DNA from: Chloroflexota bacterium | GTDB taxonomy: Bacteria > Chloroflexota > Limnocylindria > QHBO01 | Direction of reading: 5' to 3' | DNA length: 7,032 nucleotides | Assembly (NCBI GenBank): GCA_013820865.1 | Contig: JACDHU010000085.1 | Coordinates: 1 to 7,032 of the forward strand | Shown: positions 1 to 6,531 of the stretch, one piece after another | Layout of the letters: each line of letters opens with the position of its first letter | Numbering within the stretch: the stretch's first letter is position 1 | Position numbers and translations under genes: made by a program | The notes under the pieces: generated by a model | The model's input: the letters and a program-made list of their open reading frames with translations, nothing else | The model's database searches: none | Told to the model about the DNA's origin: nothing

Positions 1-1
1 G

Positions 2-793
2 GCGCGCCAGGCTGGCGTGACCGACCTGCGCAGCCGTGCCGACCAGCAGATCATCCGGCTCGAGGCCGATGCCGACCAACGACGCGAGGAACTGCGGACG
101 CGCGCCGAGGTGGACGTGGCAGGCGTGACGGAGTGGGCGAGCGCCGAAGCCGAACGCATACGTGCTGAGGCCGAACAACGCGCCGCGGCTCGACGAGCGC
201 AGCTCGAGCAGCAGCTCGCGGCCGAGACGACGCGAAGCGAGGGCGAATCCCTGGCCATGCGGGATCGCGTCAGCGCCTATGAGCGGGAGCTGGACGCCTT
301 CTACGCCCAACTCGAGGAGATCGAGGATCCGACGGCGTTCGCCGCCGCGGCCAAGCGCATTCCACGGCCGCCGCAGCTTGAAGCACGCCAAGTTGCGCCG
401 AACGGGGCCATACCGGAACCAGGCCCCGCAGCGACGGCAGACGTTCATCCCGCGGAGGAAGAGGTCCTGGCGGCACGCCTCGCCGAGCTTGACGAAGGTC
501 TCGCAGCTGAGCCGGCCGCCACTCCGTCGAGCGAAAGCACGAGCACGGATATCGTGGTCAAGGGCCTCGGCAGCTTTGGAGCGATCACCGGATTTCGCCA
601 GGCGCTCGCCAACGTGGACGGCATCGAGGGCGTGGCGTTGAGCCTCGGGCAATCCGGCGAGTTCGTCTTTCGAACGATGCATGGCGCGGGCTTCGATCCG
701 GCGGCCGCAATCGTCAAGCTCGAAGCCGACGCCGCCACGACAGACCGACAGCCGAACGGCACGCTGGTCGTCACGCTCGACCGAGCGCGCTGA
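2..793 (+). CDS. Coiled-coil protein with C-terminal ferredoxin-like domain, 5' partial
   Basis: The reading frame is open from the left edge to the TGA at 791-793. A GTG at 17 could start a 258-residue protein, but no Shine-Dalgarno sequence precedes it and the frame continues upstream, so the true start is probably outside the window. Numbering from that GTG, residues 1 to about 110 are rich in Ala, Glu, Arg and Gln with the spacing of a long coiled coil. Residues 115-175 form a Pro/Ala/Glu-rich linker. Residues 177-256 alternate predicted strands and helices (strand, helix, two strands, helix, strand), which resembles a ferredoxin-like or heavy-metal-associated fold, but I see no CxxC metal motif. 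I do not recognise a named family. The shape suggests a scaffold or cell-envelope/division-type coiled-coil protein, which is inference only. It ends 36 bases before valS and is probably co-transcribed with it. Confidence 0.75.
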   Translation, partial: ARQAGVTDLRSRADQQIIRLEADADQRREELRTRAEVDVAGVTEWASAEAERIRAEAEQRAAARRAQLEQQLAAETTRSEGESLAMRDRVSAYERELDAFYAQLEEIEDPTAFAAAAKRIPRPPQLEARQVAPNGAIPEPGPAATADVHPAEEEVLAARLAELDEGLAAEPAATPSSESTSTDIVVKGLGSFGAITGFRQALANVDGIEGVALSLGQSGEFVFRTMHGAGFDPAAAIVKLEADAATTDRQPNGTLVVTLDRAR

Positions 794-815
794 TCGGCCT
801 GTTGTTTGGCCGATG

Positions 816-822
816 AAGGAGG
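816..822 (+). promoter_or_regulatory. Ribosome-binding site deciding the valS start
   Basis: AAGGAGG is a perfect Shine-Dalgarno core, seven bases before the ATG at 830. A TTG at 806 in the same frame would add eight residues, but the ribosome-binding site lies downstream of that codon, so the ATG is the better start. Confidence 0.85.
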
Positions 823-829
823 CAGACCG

Positions 830-3499
830 ATGACGACGATGCGACGCGAGCTCGCTCCGCGCTACGACGCCGCATCCGTCGAGCCGGCGATCTACGAGCG
901 CTGGATGACAGCCGACGCATTCCGTCCGACGGACGACCCGGCGCCCGGCGCCGAGCGGTTCGTCGTCATCCAGCCTCCGCCCAACGTGACCGGGGCACTC
1001 CACATCGGTCATGCGCTGACGGCCACAGTGGAGGATGTCCTGGTCCGATACCACCGCATGCGCGGCGACGACACCCTGTGGTTGCCCGGAGCCGACCACG
1101 CCAGCATCGGCGCGCAGTTCGTGCTCGACAAGATCATCGCGGCCGACGGGGAGAGTCGCGCCTCGCTCGGTCGCGAGCGGTACCTTGAGCGCATGTGGCA
1201 GTTCATGGACGAGACGCGCCCGATCATCGGCGAGCAGCACCGGCGGCTGGGCGCGAGCGTCGACTGGAGCCGCGAGCGGTTCACTATGGACGAGGGCAGC
1301 GCCCGGGCCGTGCGCGTCGCATTCGCGCGGCTGTGGGACGCGGGGCTCGTGTACCGCGGCGAGGCCCTCGTCACCTGGTGCCCGCGCTGCCTGACCACCA
1401 TCAGCGACCTCGAGAACGTCCACCGCGACGAGACCGGCAGCATCTGGACCATCCGATACCACCTTGAGCGCGGGGATGGCACGCCCGATCCACGGCGCTG
1501 GATCAGTGTCGCCACCACCCGTCCTGAGACACTCCTGGGTGACACGGCGGTAGCCGTTCACCCCGACGACGAACGTTACCGTGACTTCGTTGGCCGCCAC
1601 GCAATGCTGCCGTTTCTAGGCCGGCGCCTGCCGATTGTGGCCGACGAGCATGTCGAGCGTGCATTCGGGACTGGCGCCGTGAAGATCACACCTGCCCACG
1701 ACACGAACGATTACGAGCTGTCGCAGCGTCACAGCCTTCCGGCCATCACCGTCCTCGACGCCGAGGCGCGCATCAACGAGGCGGGCGGGGAGTTCGCTGG
1801 GCTTGACCGGTACGACGCCCGATCGGCCATCCTCGAACGCCTGCGCGAGGCGGGAGACCTGGAGGACGAGCGGCCGCACGCGATGATCGTGGGTCATTGC
1901 GAGCGCTGCGACACGGTCGTAGAGCCGCGCCTATCGGTCCAATGGTTCATCCGGGTCAAGCCGCTGGCGGAGCGCGCGCTCGCATCGGTCACCGAAGGTC
2001 GGACGAGGATCCTGCCGGCGCATTTCGAGAAGGTGTACGCGCACTGGATGGAGAACATCCACGACTGGGCGGTGGGGCGCCAGCTGTGGTGGGGCCACCG
2101 CATTCCTGCGTGGTTCTGTCCGGATGGCCATGTCACCGTGACCGAAATCGAGTCCGGTCCGGAAGCCTGTGTGGACTGCGGACGCCCAGCCGCGGAGTTG
2201 CGCCAGGAGACCGATATCTTCGACACCTGGTTCAGCTCAGGCCTGTGGCCGTTCAGCACGCTCGGTTGGCCGGACGAGACGGCGGATATGGCGCGGTTCT
2301 ATCCGACATCGGTCATGGAGACCGGCTACGACATCCTGTTCTTCTGGGTGGCTCGGATGATGATGCTCGGGCTGTTCTGCACGGATCGTGAGCCGTTCCA
2401 CACGGTCTACCTTCACGGGATGATCCGCGCCGAGGGTGGCGTGAAGATGAGCAAGACGAAGGGCAACTCGGTTGATCCGCTGGGTCTGGTTGACGAGATC
2501 GGTGCGGATGCGCTGCGCTTCGCGCTCGTGAACGGCTCGGCAGCGGGCAGCGATCAGCGGCTGACCCAGGCAAAGCTCGACGGTGGGCGGAATTTCACCA
2601 ACAAGCTGTGGAACGCGTCCCGCTTCGTCCTGGCCAACCGCCCTGAGGGGGCTGTCACCGCTGAGGCCGAGCCGACGCTTGCGGTACGCTGGCTGCGGAG
2701 CCGGCTTTCGGAGGCCACCGAGCGCGCCACGCGCCAGCTTGACTCGCTCGAGCTGGGGGGTTACGCGGCCACCGTCTATGAGCTGGCGTGGAGCGACTAT
2801 TGCGACTGGTTCATCGAGATGGCGAAGGTCGACCTCCGGCGCGATGGTGCGACCGATGCCGAGCGTGCCTCCGCCTGGCGTGCCGCGGCGGACGGCCTTG
2901 CTGCCATCCTGCGCCTGCTGCACCCGCTCATGCCGTTCGTGACCGAGGAGATCTGGCAGGCACTCGGTGAGGCAGATGCCGATGTCACCGGAAACGAACC
3001 GCTGCTTGTTCGCGCCCCGTGGCCGGCCTCCGCAGTGCGCGATCCCGACGCCGAACGCGCGTTCTCCGATCTTGTGGCACTGATCCGTGGCGTGCGCAAC
3101 CTTCGAACCGAGGCGGATGCGCCGGTGAGCGCGTGGTTGCCTCTGCATATCGATCCAACCGGCACCGACGCGGAGGTGATCCTGCGCCAGGGTTCCGCGT
3201 ACCTGGAGACCATGGCTCGCGTTCGACCGATCGAGCTGGGGTCGGATGAGCCGCGGCCGGAGCTGGTGGCCGCCAGCCCGCTGGGCGCCGCGTGGCTCGG
3301 CGTCGACGCGGGGGCGGAGGAGGCGCACGGCATGCGACGTCGGGTCCGGCTCGCCGAAGTTGAGGGCAACATCGCGCGCCTCCGGGAGCTGCTGGGTAAC
3401 GAAGCCTTCACCGCTCGTGCCCCCGCGGCCGTCGTCGAACGAGAGCGTGAGCGCTTTACGGATCTCGAAGAGGAGTTGCGCCAGCTCACCTTGAAATGA
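830..3499 (+). CDS. valS: Valyl-tRNA synthetase (ValRS)
   Basis: This 889-residue cytoplasmic class I aminoacyl-tRNA synthetase charges tRNA-Val with valine using ATP. The length fits bacterial ValRS of about 880-950 residues. The HIGH signature is at residues 58-61 after PPPNVTGAL, and the second ATP motif is KMSKT at 539-543 rather than the common KMSKS. The CP1 editing domain, which removes mischarged threonine, carries TTRPETLLGD at 229-238 and later the ITPAHDTND segment. Cysteine pairs at 184/187, 357/360 and 447/450, together with Cys430, look like zinc knuckles. The anticodon-binding domain follows, and the last 60 or so residues are the charged coiled coil typical of ValRS that contacts tRNA. 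The ATG at 830 is chosen for its ideal ribosome-binding site. The gene follows the coiled-coil gene with no visible promoter between them. The residues after the HIGH motif (GADHASIGAQ) differ from the usual GTDHAGIATQ. Confidence 0.98.
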   Translation: MTTMRRELAPRYDAASVEPAIYERWMTADAFRPTDDPAPGAERFVVIQPPPNVTGALHIGHALTATVEDVLVRYHRMRGDDTLWLPGADHASIGAQFVLDKIIAADGESRASLGRERYLERMWQFMDETRPIIGEQHRRLGASVDWSRERFTMDEGSARAVRVAFARLWDAGLVYRGEALVTWCPRCLTTISDLENVHRDETGSIWTIRYHLERGDGTPDPRRWISVATTRPETLLGDTAVAVHPDDERYRDFVGRHAMLPFLGRRLPIVADEHVERAFGTGAVKITPAHDTNDYELSQRHSLPAITVLDAEARINEAGGEFAGLDRYDARSAILERLREAGDLEDERPHAMIVGHCERCDTVVEPRLSVQWFIRVKPLAERALASVTEGRTRILPAHFEKVYAHWMENIHDWAVGRQLWWGHRIPAWFCPDGHVTVTEIESGPEACVDCGRPAAELRQETDIFDTWFSSGLWPFSTLGWPDETADMARFYPTSVMETGYDILFFWVARMMMLGLFCTDREPFHTVYLHGMIRAEGGVKMSKTKGNSVDPLGLVDEIGADALRFALVNGSAAGSDQRLTQAKLDGGRNFTNKLWNASRFVLANRPEGAVTAEAEPTLAVRWLRSRLSEATERATRQLDSLELGGYAATVYELAWSDYCDWFIEMAKVDLRRDGATDAERASAWRAAADGLAAILRLLHPLMPFVTEEIWQALGEADADVTGNEPLLVRAPWPASAVRDPDAERAFSDLVALIRGVRNLRTEADAPVSAWLPLHIDPTGTDAEVILRQGSAYLETMARVRPIELGSDEPRPELVAASPLGAAWLGVDAGAEEAHGMRRRVRLAEVEGNIARLRELLGNEAFTARAPAAVVERERERFTDLEEELRQLTLK

Positions 3500-3513
3500 G
3501 TGCGCCGGCCACT

Positions 3514-3564
3514 CTGTGGGCCAAACGTCACGTGGACGCGTGGCTGCGCTACGTTTGTCCACTG
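3514..3564 (+). terminator. Long stem-loop after valS, possible terminator
   Basis: GTGGG (3516-3520) pairs with TCCAC (3558-3562), including one G-U wobble, and CAAACGT (3522-3528) pairs perfectly with ACGTTTG (3551-3557). Only C3521 is bulged. This gives a 12-pair stem with a 22-base loop that begins 17 bases after the valS stop. There is no T-run after it, so it is not a classical intrinsic terminator. It could instead stabilise the 3' end or act as a protein site. Confidence 0.4.
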
Positions 3565-3753
3565 GATGAGCCACAGGTGAGCGTAAGGCGCACGCAGGCG
3601 TGCCGTTGCTGCGCGGTGGTGGTCACTGCAGGGGCCAAACCGCGCGCCGCATCGATCCCGCGTGAGAATTGGCCACCACACGGGTCACGCGCGGTTATGG
3701 CCGCAAGGCGCGCACTGACCCGATCGGCCCATGGCGGGGCGGTGGGGGACGGC

Positions 3754-3762
3754 TGGTAGAAT
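3754..3762 (+). promoter_or_regulatory. Extended -10 promoter candidate
   Basis: TGGTAGAAT combines the TGn extension (3754-3756) with a TAGAAT -10 hexamer (3757-3762, five of six matches to TATAAT). No good -35 is seen at the expected spacing, which is acceptable for extended -10 promoters. Transcription would begin near 3769, giving a leader of about 39 bases for the gene at 3808. Confidence 0.5.
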
Positions 3763-3807
3763 CGGCGCCGCGATCATCGTCTGAACCAGAAGGGGCCATC
3801 CACCGCC

Positions 3808-4539
3808 ATGCCGTTCTTGAGTCGCAAGAAGAAGGAGCCGTCGTCGCCTCCACCGCCGACGCCGATGCACGAAGAGGTGACGGCGCAGGAGTACCTGCTT
3901 CGGCTATCGATCGTGGCGCGCAGCAGCGACGGCCTGCGGCTCCCGGCTGATCCGACGATCGCCTCCGCCATCCCCGGGATCGTGGAGCCCCTGAGCCAGA
4001 CCACGGTCGAGACCATCGACCCGCTGCCGATCGAGTACTCCGAGGCGTCGCCCGCGATCGAGCGATTCAACGAGCTTCAGCAGTGGGTCCTGGCCCGTCG
4101 CGATGTCAGTCCCATCGGCCGGCATTGCCTGTACGTCCTCGAAATGACCGATGCGCTCGACATGACCGTGGACACCGTGTCGTGCGGTCTCCTGCATGGT
4201 GATACCGACACCAGCGGCTACCCCGATTACAACGCCATCGTTGGTGGCCTCGCGTCGCACTGGGACGAGCTGTCGGGTGAGCTCATCGTGCGCGCCGTGG
4301 TGGGATGGGGCGGCAAGGGATTGCGAGGCGACACCGACCGCATCGGTCAAAAGCTTCTGAGTTCCCTCTACCAGCAGGTGCTCGCTTCCGGATTCAGCCT
4401 GGGCCAGGCGGACCAGGCGCGCCTGCCCTCGGGCGGTCGGGGATCCGGACTCTCCTGTGCTCATTGCGGCTTCGAGGCCGGGAGCGCGGCTGCGTTCTAC
4501 TGTCCGAAATGCGGCATGCGGATGTCTCGCGGCGCCTGA
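3808..4539 (+). CDS. Protein of unknown function with C-terminal zinc ribbon
   Basis: This 243-residue protein matches no family I recognise. It begins with a short basic stretch (SRKKK) and a proline run (PPPP), probably disordered. Residues of about 21-205 look globular, with several helix-like segments and a conserved-looking GWGGKG turn. The C-terminus has a CxxC-x11-CxxC zinc ribbon (Cys217, Cys220, Cys232, Cys235), usually a protein- or nucleic-acid-binding module. There is no signal peptide or membrane segment. An AGAAGGGG ribosome-binding site (3788-3795) lies 12 bases before the ATG, slightly far but usable, and an extended -10 promoter candidate is upstream. The next gene is a MinD/CpaE-like ATPase in the same direction after 124 bases, so a shared role is possible but unproven. 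Confidence 0.85.
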   Translation: MPFLSRKKKEPSSPPPPTPMHEEVTAQEYLLRLSIVARSSDGLRLPADPTIASAIPGIVEPLSQTTVETIDPLPIEYSEASPAIERFNELQQWVLARRDVSPIGRHCLYVLEMTDALDMTVDTVSCGLLHGDTDTSGYPDYNAIVGGLASHWDELSGELIVRAVVGWGGKGLRGDTDRIGQKLLSSLYQQVLASGFSLGQADQARLPSGGRGSGLSCAHCGFEAGSAAAFYCPKCGMRMSRGA

Positions 4540-4561
4540 TCCTGCGGGGGTACTTTCGGGG

Positions 4562-4579
4562 CGGGCCATGTTCGGCCCG
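4562..4579 (+). terminator. GC-rich hairpin after the zinc-ribbon gene
   Basis: CGGGCC (4562-4567) and GGCCCG (4574-4579) form a perfect six-pair stem around the loop ATGTTC, 22 bases after the stop codon. No T-run follows, so it is a weak or partial terminator at best. It may instead limit RNA decay. Confidence 0.3.
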
Positions 4580-4607
4580 AGTCCCATTGCCGCATGCGAC
4601 GGCGGAC

Positions 4608-4639
4608 CGGAGACTGGCGTTATTCGTCACCAGACTCCG
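4608..4639. promoter_or_regulatory. Imperfect inverted repeat upstream of the ATPase gene
   Basis: CGGAG-A-CTGG (4608-4617) mirrors CCAG-A-CTCCG (4630-4639): nine complementary pairs interrupted by one central A-A mismatch, with a 12-base spacer. It ends 24 bases before the ATG at 4664. It could be a dimeric regulator's operator or an RNA hairpin in the leader. I found no convincing promoter beside it. Confidence 0.4.
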
Positions 4640-4663
4640 CAATCCACCGCGTAAGGAAGAGCA

Positions 4664-5869
4664 ATGGAGCGACCTATCATTCTGCTCGCCGTCGATGGCG
4701 AGGCCGAGTCCTATCTTGATGCGCTCCGGCGTGCCGGCTTCGCGCCCGTGCTCGCCGATCCCGCGAACCCAGTAGCCGCCGATCTCGCCGTCATCGACTG
4801 CGATCTCGATGCGAACCTGGTCACAGCGCTCGTCGCGTCGCTGAATGGCGACACGAAGGTGCCAACCATCCTGCTCGTGGGGGAAGGAACGGAGCTTCCA
4901 AAGGGGATCGGCTCCGCCGTGGACGAGATCGCGCTCAAGCCGCTCCTCTCCGAGGCGCTCGTGTATCGGCTCCAGGCACTCCTCATCCGCAGTGGGCGCC
5001 ATCTTCCGGTCGAGTCCGGCGAGTGGGCCACCGATGAAGAACTCTCGACGGCGCAGGTCGCCGGCGAGGGTCACGTGATCAGCGTCTTTGCTCCCAAGGG
5101 CGGCGTCGGCAAGACGACCGTGTCCGTCAACGTGGCCGTGGCGCTGCGTCAGCAGACGCGAGCCGAGGTCCTGCTCTTCGACGCCGACGTGGGCGTGGGC
5201 AACGTGACCTCCGTTCTCGACGTTCCGTACAAGCTCGGCCTGGCCGACCTTGCCGACAGCCCACCGGAGGAATGGAGCGATGCGGCCTTCGAGCAGGCCG
5301 TCAGCATCCATGCCGCAAGCGGAGTGAAGGTGCTCACCTGGGGAACCGATCCGGCACAGTCCGAGCGCGTGTCGGTCGACCTGCTGCTGGCCGCCTTGCG
5401 CTGGGCGCGCAATCACCACTCCTACGTGATCGTCGACAACCACCCGGGATACGACGATCGCACCATGGCCATGCTGACCGTCGCCAACGAGATCTTCCTG
5501 GTGGTGACCCCGGAGGTCGGTGCCATCAAGAACAGCTCGCAATTCCTTGAGCTCGCTCGCGAGCTCGGGCTGGCGGGTGTCGTGCGCGTCATTGTGAACC
5601 GCGCGAATCACGGCATCAGTCTCGAAGACATGTCGAACTCGCTGGGCCTGCCGATCGCGGCATCGGTCGTGAGCAATGGCCCGAAGGCCGTCATCGCGTC
5701 CAACGAAGGTCTTCCGCTGGTCACGAAGTTCCCGCGCGAGAAGATTTCCGACGACCTTCACCAAGTCGCCCGCCTCATCTCTCAGCCCGATGGAGTTCCG
5801 ATCACCGAATCATCGGCTGGGCTCCGACGGTGGTGGACGCGCCTCGGCACCCGGACCTCGCAAGCCTGA
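4664..5869 (+). CDS. CpaE/TadZ-like MinD-family ATPase with receiver-like domain
   Basis: This 401-residue protein has two domains. Residues 1 to about 112 resemble a response-regulator receiver: Asp11 in the acidic pocket, Asp45 at the phospho-acceptor position and Lys92-Pro93 are all present, although the usual Ser/Thr after strand four is not. Residues 137-375 are a ParA/MinD-family ATPase with the deviant Walker A KGGVGKTT (145-152, signature Lys145), the Walker A' DADVG (173-177) and the Walker B Asp258 in DNHPG. This layout matches CpaE/TadZ proteins, which place Tad/Flp pilus machinery at the cell pole, but no pilus gene is in the window. The tail LRRWWTRL (387-394) can be drawn as an amphipathic helix, like MinD's membrane anchor. 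An AAGGA ribosome-binding site (4653-4657) lies six bases before the ATG. Cellular role is inferred from family only. Confidence 0.9.
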   Translation: MERPIILLAVDGEAESYLDALRRAGFAPVLADPANPVAADLAVIDCDLDANLVTALVASLNGDTKVPTILLVGEGTELPKGIGSAVDEIALKPLLSEALVYRLQALLIRSGRHLPVESGEWATDEELSTAQVAGEGHVISVFAPKGGVGKTTVSVNVAVALRQQTRAEVLLFDADVGVGNVTSVLDVPYKLGLADLADSPPEEWSDAAFEQAVSIHAASGVKVLTWGTDPAQSERVSVDLLLAALRWARNHHSYVIVDNHPGYDDRTMAMLTVANEIFLVVTPEVGAIKNSSQFLELARELGLAGVVRVIVNRANHGISLEDMSNSLGLPIAASVVSNGPKAVIASNEGLPLVTKFPREKISDDLHQVARLISQPDGVPITESSAGLRRWWTRLGTRTSQA

Positions 5870-5889
5870 CCTCGTAAAGCTGGTCTCGC

Positions 5890-5917
5890 CGCGCGCTGCG
5901 GCGCACGTCGCGCGTTT
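5890..5917 (+). terminator. Candidate terminator after the ATPase gene
   Basis: CGCGCG (5890-5895) can pair with CGCGCG (5909-5914). An inner TGC/GCA stem lies in the loop and TTT follows at 5915-5917. The hairpin starts 21 bases after the stop codon. The T-run is short, so termination may be weak. Confidence 0.4.
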
Positions 5918-5931
5918 GGCCGACCACCACG

Positions 5932-5960
5932 TTGCGGTTCGGCCGGTCCGCTGCCATCAT
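5932..5960 (+). promoter_or_regulatory. Promoter candidate for a leaderless FmdB transcript
   Basis: TTGCGG (5932-5937) and CATCAT (5955-5960) are separated by the ideal 17 bases. The -10 matches four of six consensus positions and the -35 three of six. The predicted transcription start, about seven bases after the -10, falls at or just before the GTG start codon at 5969. Confidence 0.4.
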
Positions 5961-5968
5961 GCGGCTCC

Positions 5969-6298
5969 GTGCCGACCTATGACTATCAATGCCGCTCGTG
6001 CGGCGTGGTGAACGAAGTAATCCATTCGATGCGCGAGGACGGACCGAGCGTGTGCGAGGTATGCGGTGGAGCCCTGCGCCGCGTCCTGTTTCCGGCGGGC
6101 ATCATCTTCAAGGGGTCGGGCTTCTATCGCAATGACTCCCGCAAGTCAGAGCCCACCGAGTCGTCCGGAACGAGTCCGACGACTTCGTCGAAGGAGACTT
6201 CCTCGAGTTCCGGCACGCCCGGCGACTCGTCGTCGGGAGGGTCAACTTCCGAGAAGGGCAAGACTGCGCCGACCACCTCCGAGTCGTCTGCTTCCTGA
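5969..6298 (+). CDS. FmdB-family zinc-ribbon protein
   Basis: This 109-residue protein begins MPTYDYQC, the hallmark opening of the FmdB/CxxC regulatory-type family, which fixes the GTG at 5969 as the start. Four cysteines (8, 11, 29, 32) form the zinc ribbon, and FKGSGFY (47-53) is the second family signature. The family is widespread and small. It was named for a putative regulator of formamidase genes, but its general role is uncertain. Residues 57-109 are a low-complexity tail in which 30 of 53 residues are Ser or Thr, presumably disordered and not needed for the zinc fold. No ribosome-binding site precedes the GTG, so translation is probably leaderless from a promoter at 5932-5960. A possible terminator precedes the gene, so it is probably a separate transcript. 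Confidence 0.93.
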   Translation: MPTYDYQCRSCGVVNEVIHSMREDGPSVCEVCGGALRRVLFPAGIIFKGSGFYRNDSRKSEPTESSGTSPTTSSKETSSSSGTPGDSSSGGSTSEKGKTAPTTSESSAS

Positions 6299-6299
6299 G

Positions 6300-6324
6300 G
6301 GCGCCGGGCTCTGAGCCCATCGCC
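6300..6324 (+). terminator. Two-part hairpin right after the FmdB gene
   Basis: GGCG (6300-6303) pairs with CGCC (6321-6324), and inside it GGGCT (6306-6310) pairs with AGCCC (6314-6318) around a three-base loop. The two stems are separated by a two-by-two internal loop. The hairpin starts two bases after the stop codon. There is no T-run, so it is a plausible but non-classical terminator, perhaps serving both convergent genes. Confidence 0.4.
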
Positions 6325-6369
6325 GGGTAAGTGTGGGACCCATCGGGATCCTGCCTCGTGCTTTCAGCT

Positions 6370-6425
6370 GACTCCGCCAATTACCCGCATACGGAGTGAA
6401 TATCTGCGTGGGTCCGACTCCGCCA
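6370..6425. repeat. 10-base direct repeat with an inverted copy between
   Basis: GACTCCGCCA occurs at 6370-6379 and 6416-6425, 46 bases apart. Between them, CGGAGT (6392-6397) is complementary to the ACTCCG of both copies, so RNA or DNA could form either of two exclusive six-pair stems. Chance is possible at this length. Confidence 0.5.
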
Positions 6426-6531
6426 TATCGACCTTGGGTACCCGACGCACGAGTAAACGGACGGATTCACCGATGCCGAGCGGGAGAGCCGCCCTCCGGC
6501 CGGGTAGTTGGCAGGATGACGAGGTCCGAGG

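Larger units (their letters stand above)
3500..3807. other. Non-coding gap between valS and the zinc-ribbon gene
   Basis: This gap of about 300 bases has no convincing gene. A reading frame of 87 codons starts at the ATG overlapping the valS stop (3496-3759), but its composition is Arg/Ala-rich with no recognisable motif or ribosome-binding site. The gap holds a strong stem-loop at 3514-3564. A smaller hairpin at 3590-3603 pairs GCACGC with GCGTGC and has an almost closed loop. The 9-base word GGGCCAAAC occurs at 3518-3526 and again at 3632-3640. A promoter candidate lies near 3757. No tRNA T-arm pattern was found. Confidence 0.6.
6299..6531. other. Non-coding stretch between convergent genes
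   Basis: These 233 bases lie between the ends of two convergent genes. They hold a two-part hairpin at 6300-6324 and a second small stem at 6336-6351, where GGACCC pairs with GGG-TCC around one bulged A. There are also 8-base palindromes TCAGCTGA (6364-6371) and GGGTACCC (6436-6443), and a 10-base direct repeat. Short reading frames in this stretch look like chance. No tRNA, tmRNA or riboswitch pattern that I know fits. Confidence 0.55.

Noticed and set aside
806..829. TTG start giving an eight-residue longer ValRS
   Set aside because: The strong ribbon of purines serving as the ribosome-binding site is downstream of the TTG and perfectly spaced for the ATG at 830.
2237..3574. 445-codon open frame on the minus strand opposite valS
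   Set aside because: It lies antisense to an unmistakable ValRS, has no recognisable motif, and long antisense open frames are expected in GC-rich genes.
3496..3759. 87-codon frame whose ATG overlaps the valS stop
   Set aside because: The overlap looks like translational coupling, but the product is Arg/Ala-rich with no motif or ribosome-binding site, and the stretch is better explained by stem-loops and a promoter.
4587..4615. TTGCCG with GAGACT as a promoter for the ATPase gene
   Set aside because: The spacing is 17 bases, but the -10 matches only two consensus positions.
4394..5764. 456-codon open frame on the minus strand opposite the ATPase
   Set aside because: It overlaps two better-supported plus-strand genes and shows His/Arg/Gly-rich shadow composition.
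6405..6426. Possible tRNA T-arm and CCA-like end
   Set aside because: The supposed T-stem does not pair, and no acceptor, D-arm or anticodon arm can be drawn upstream.
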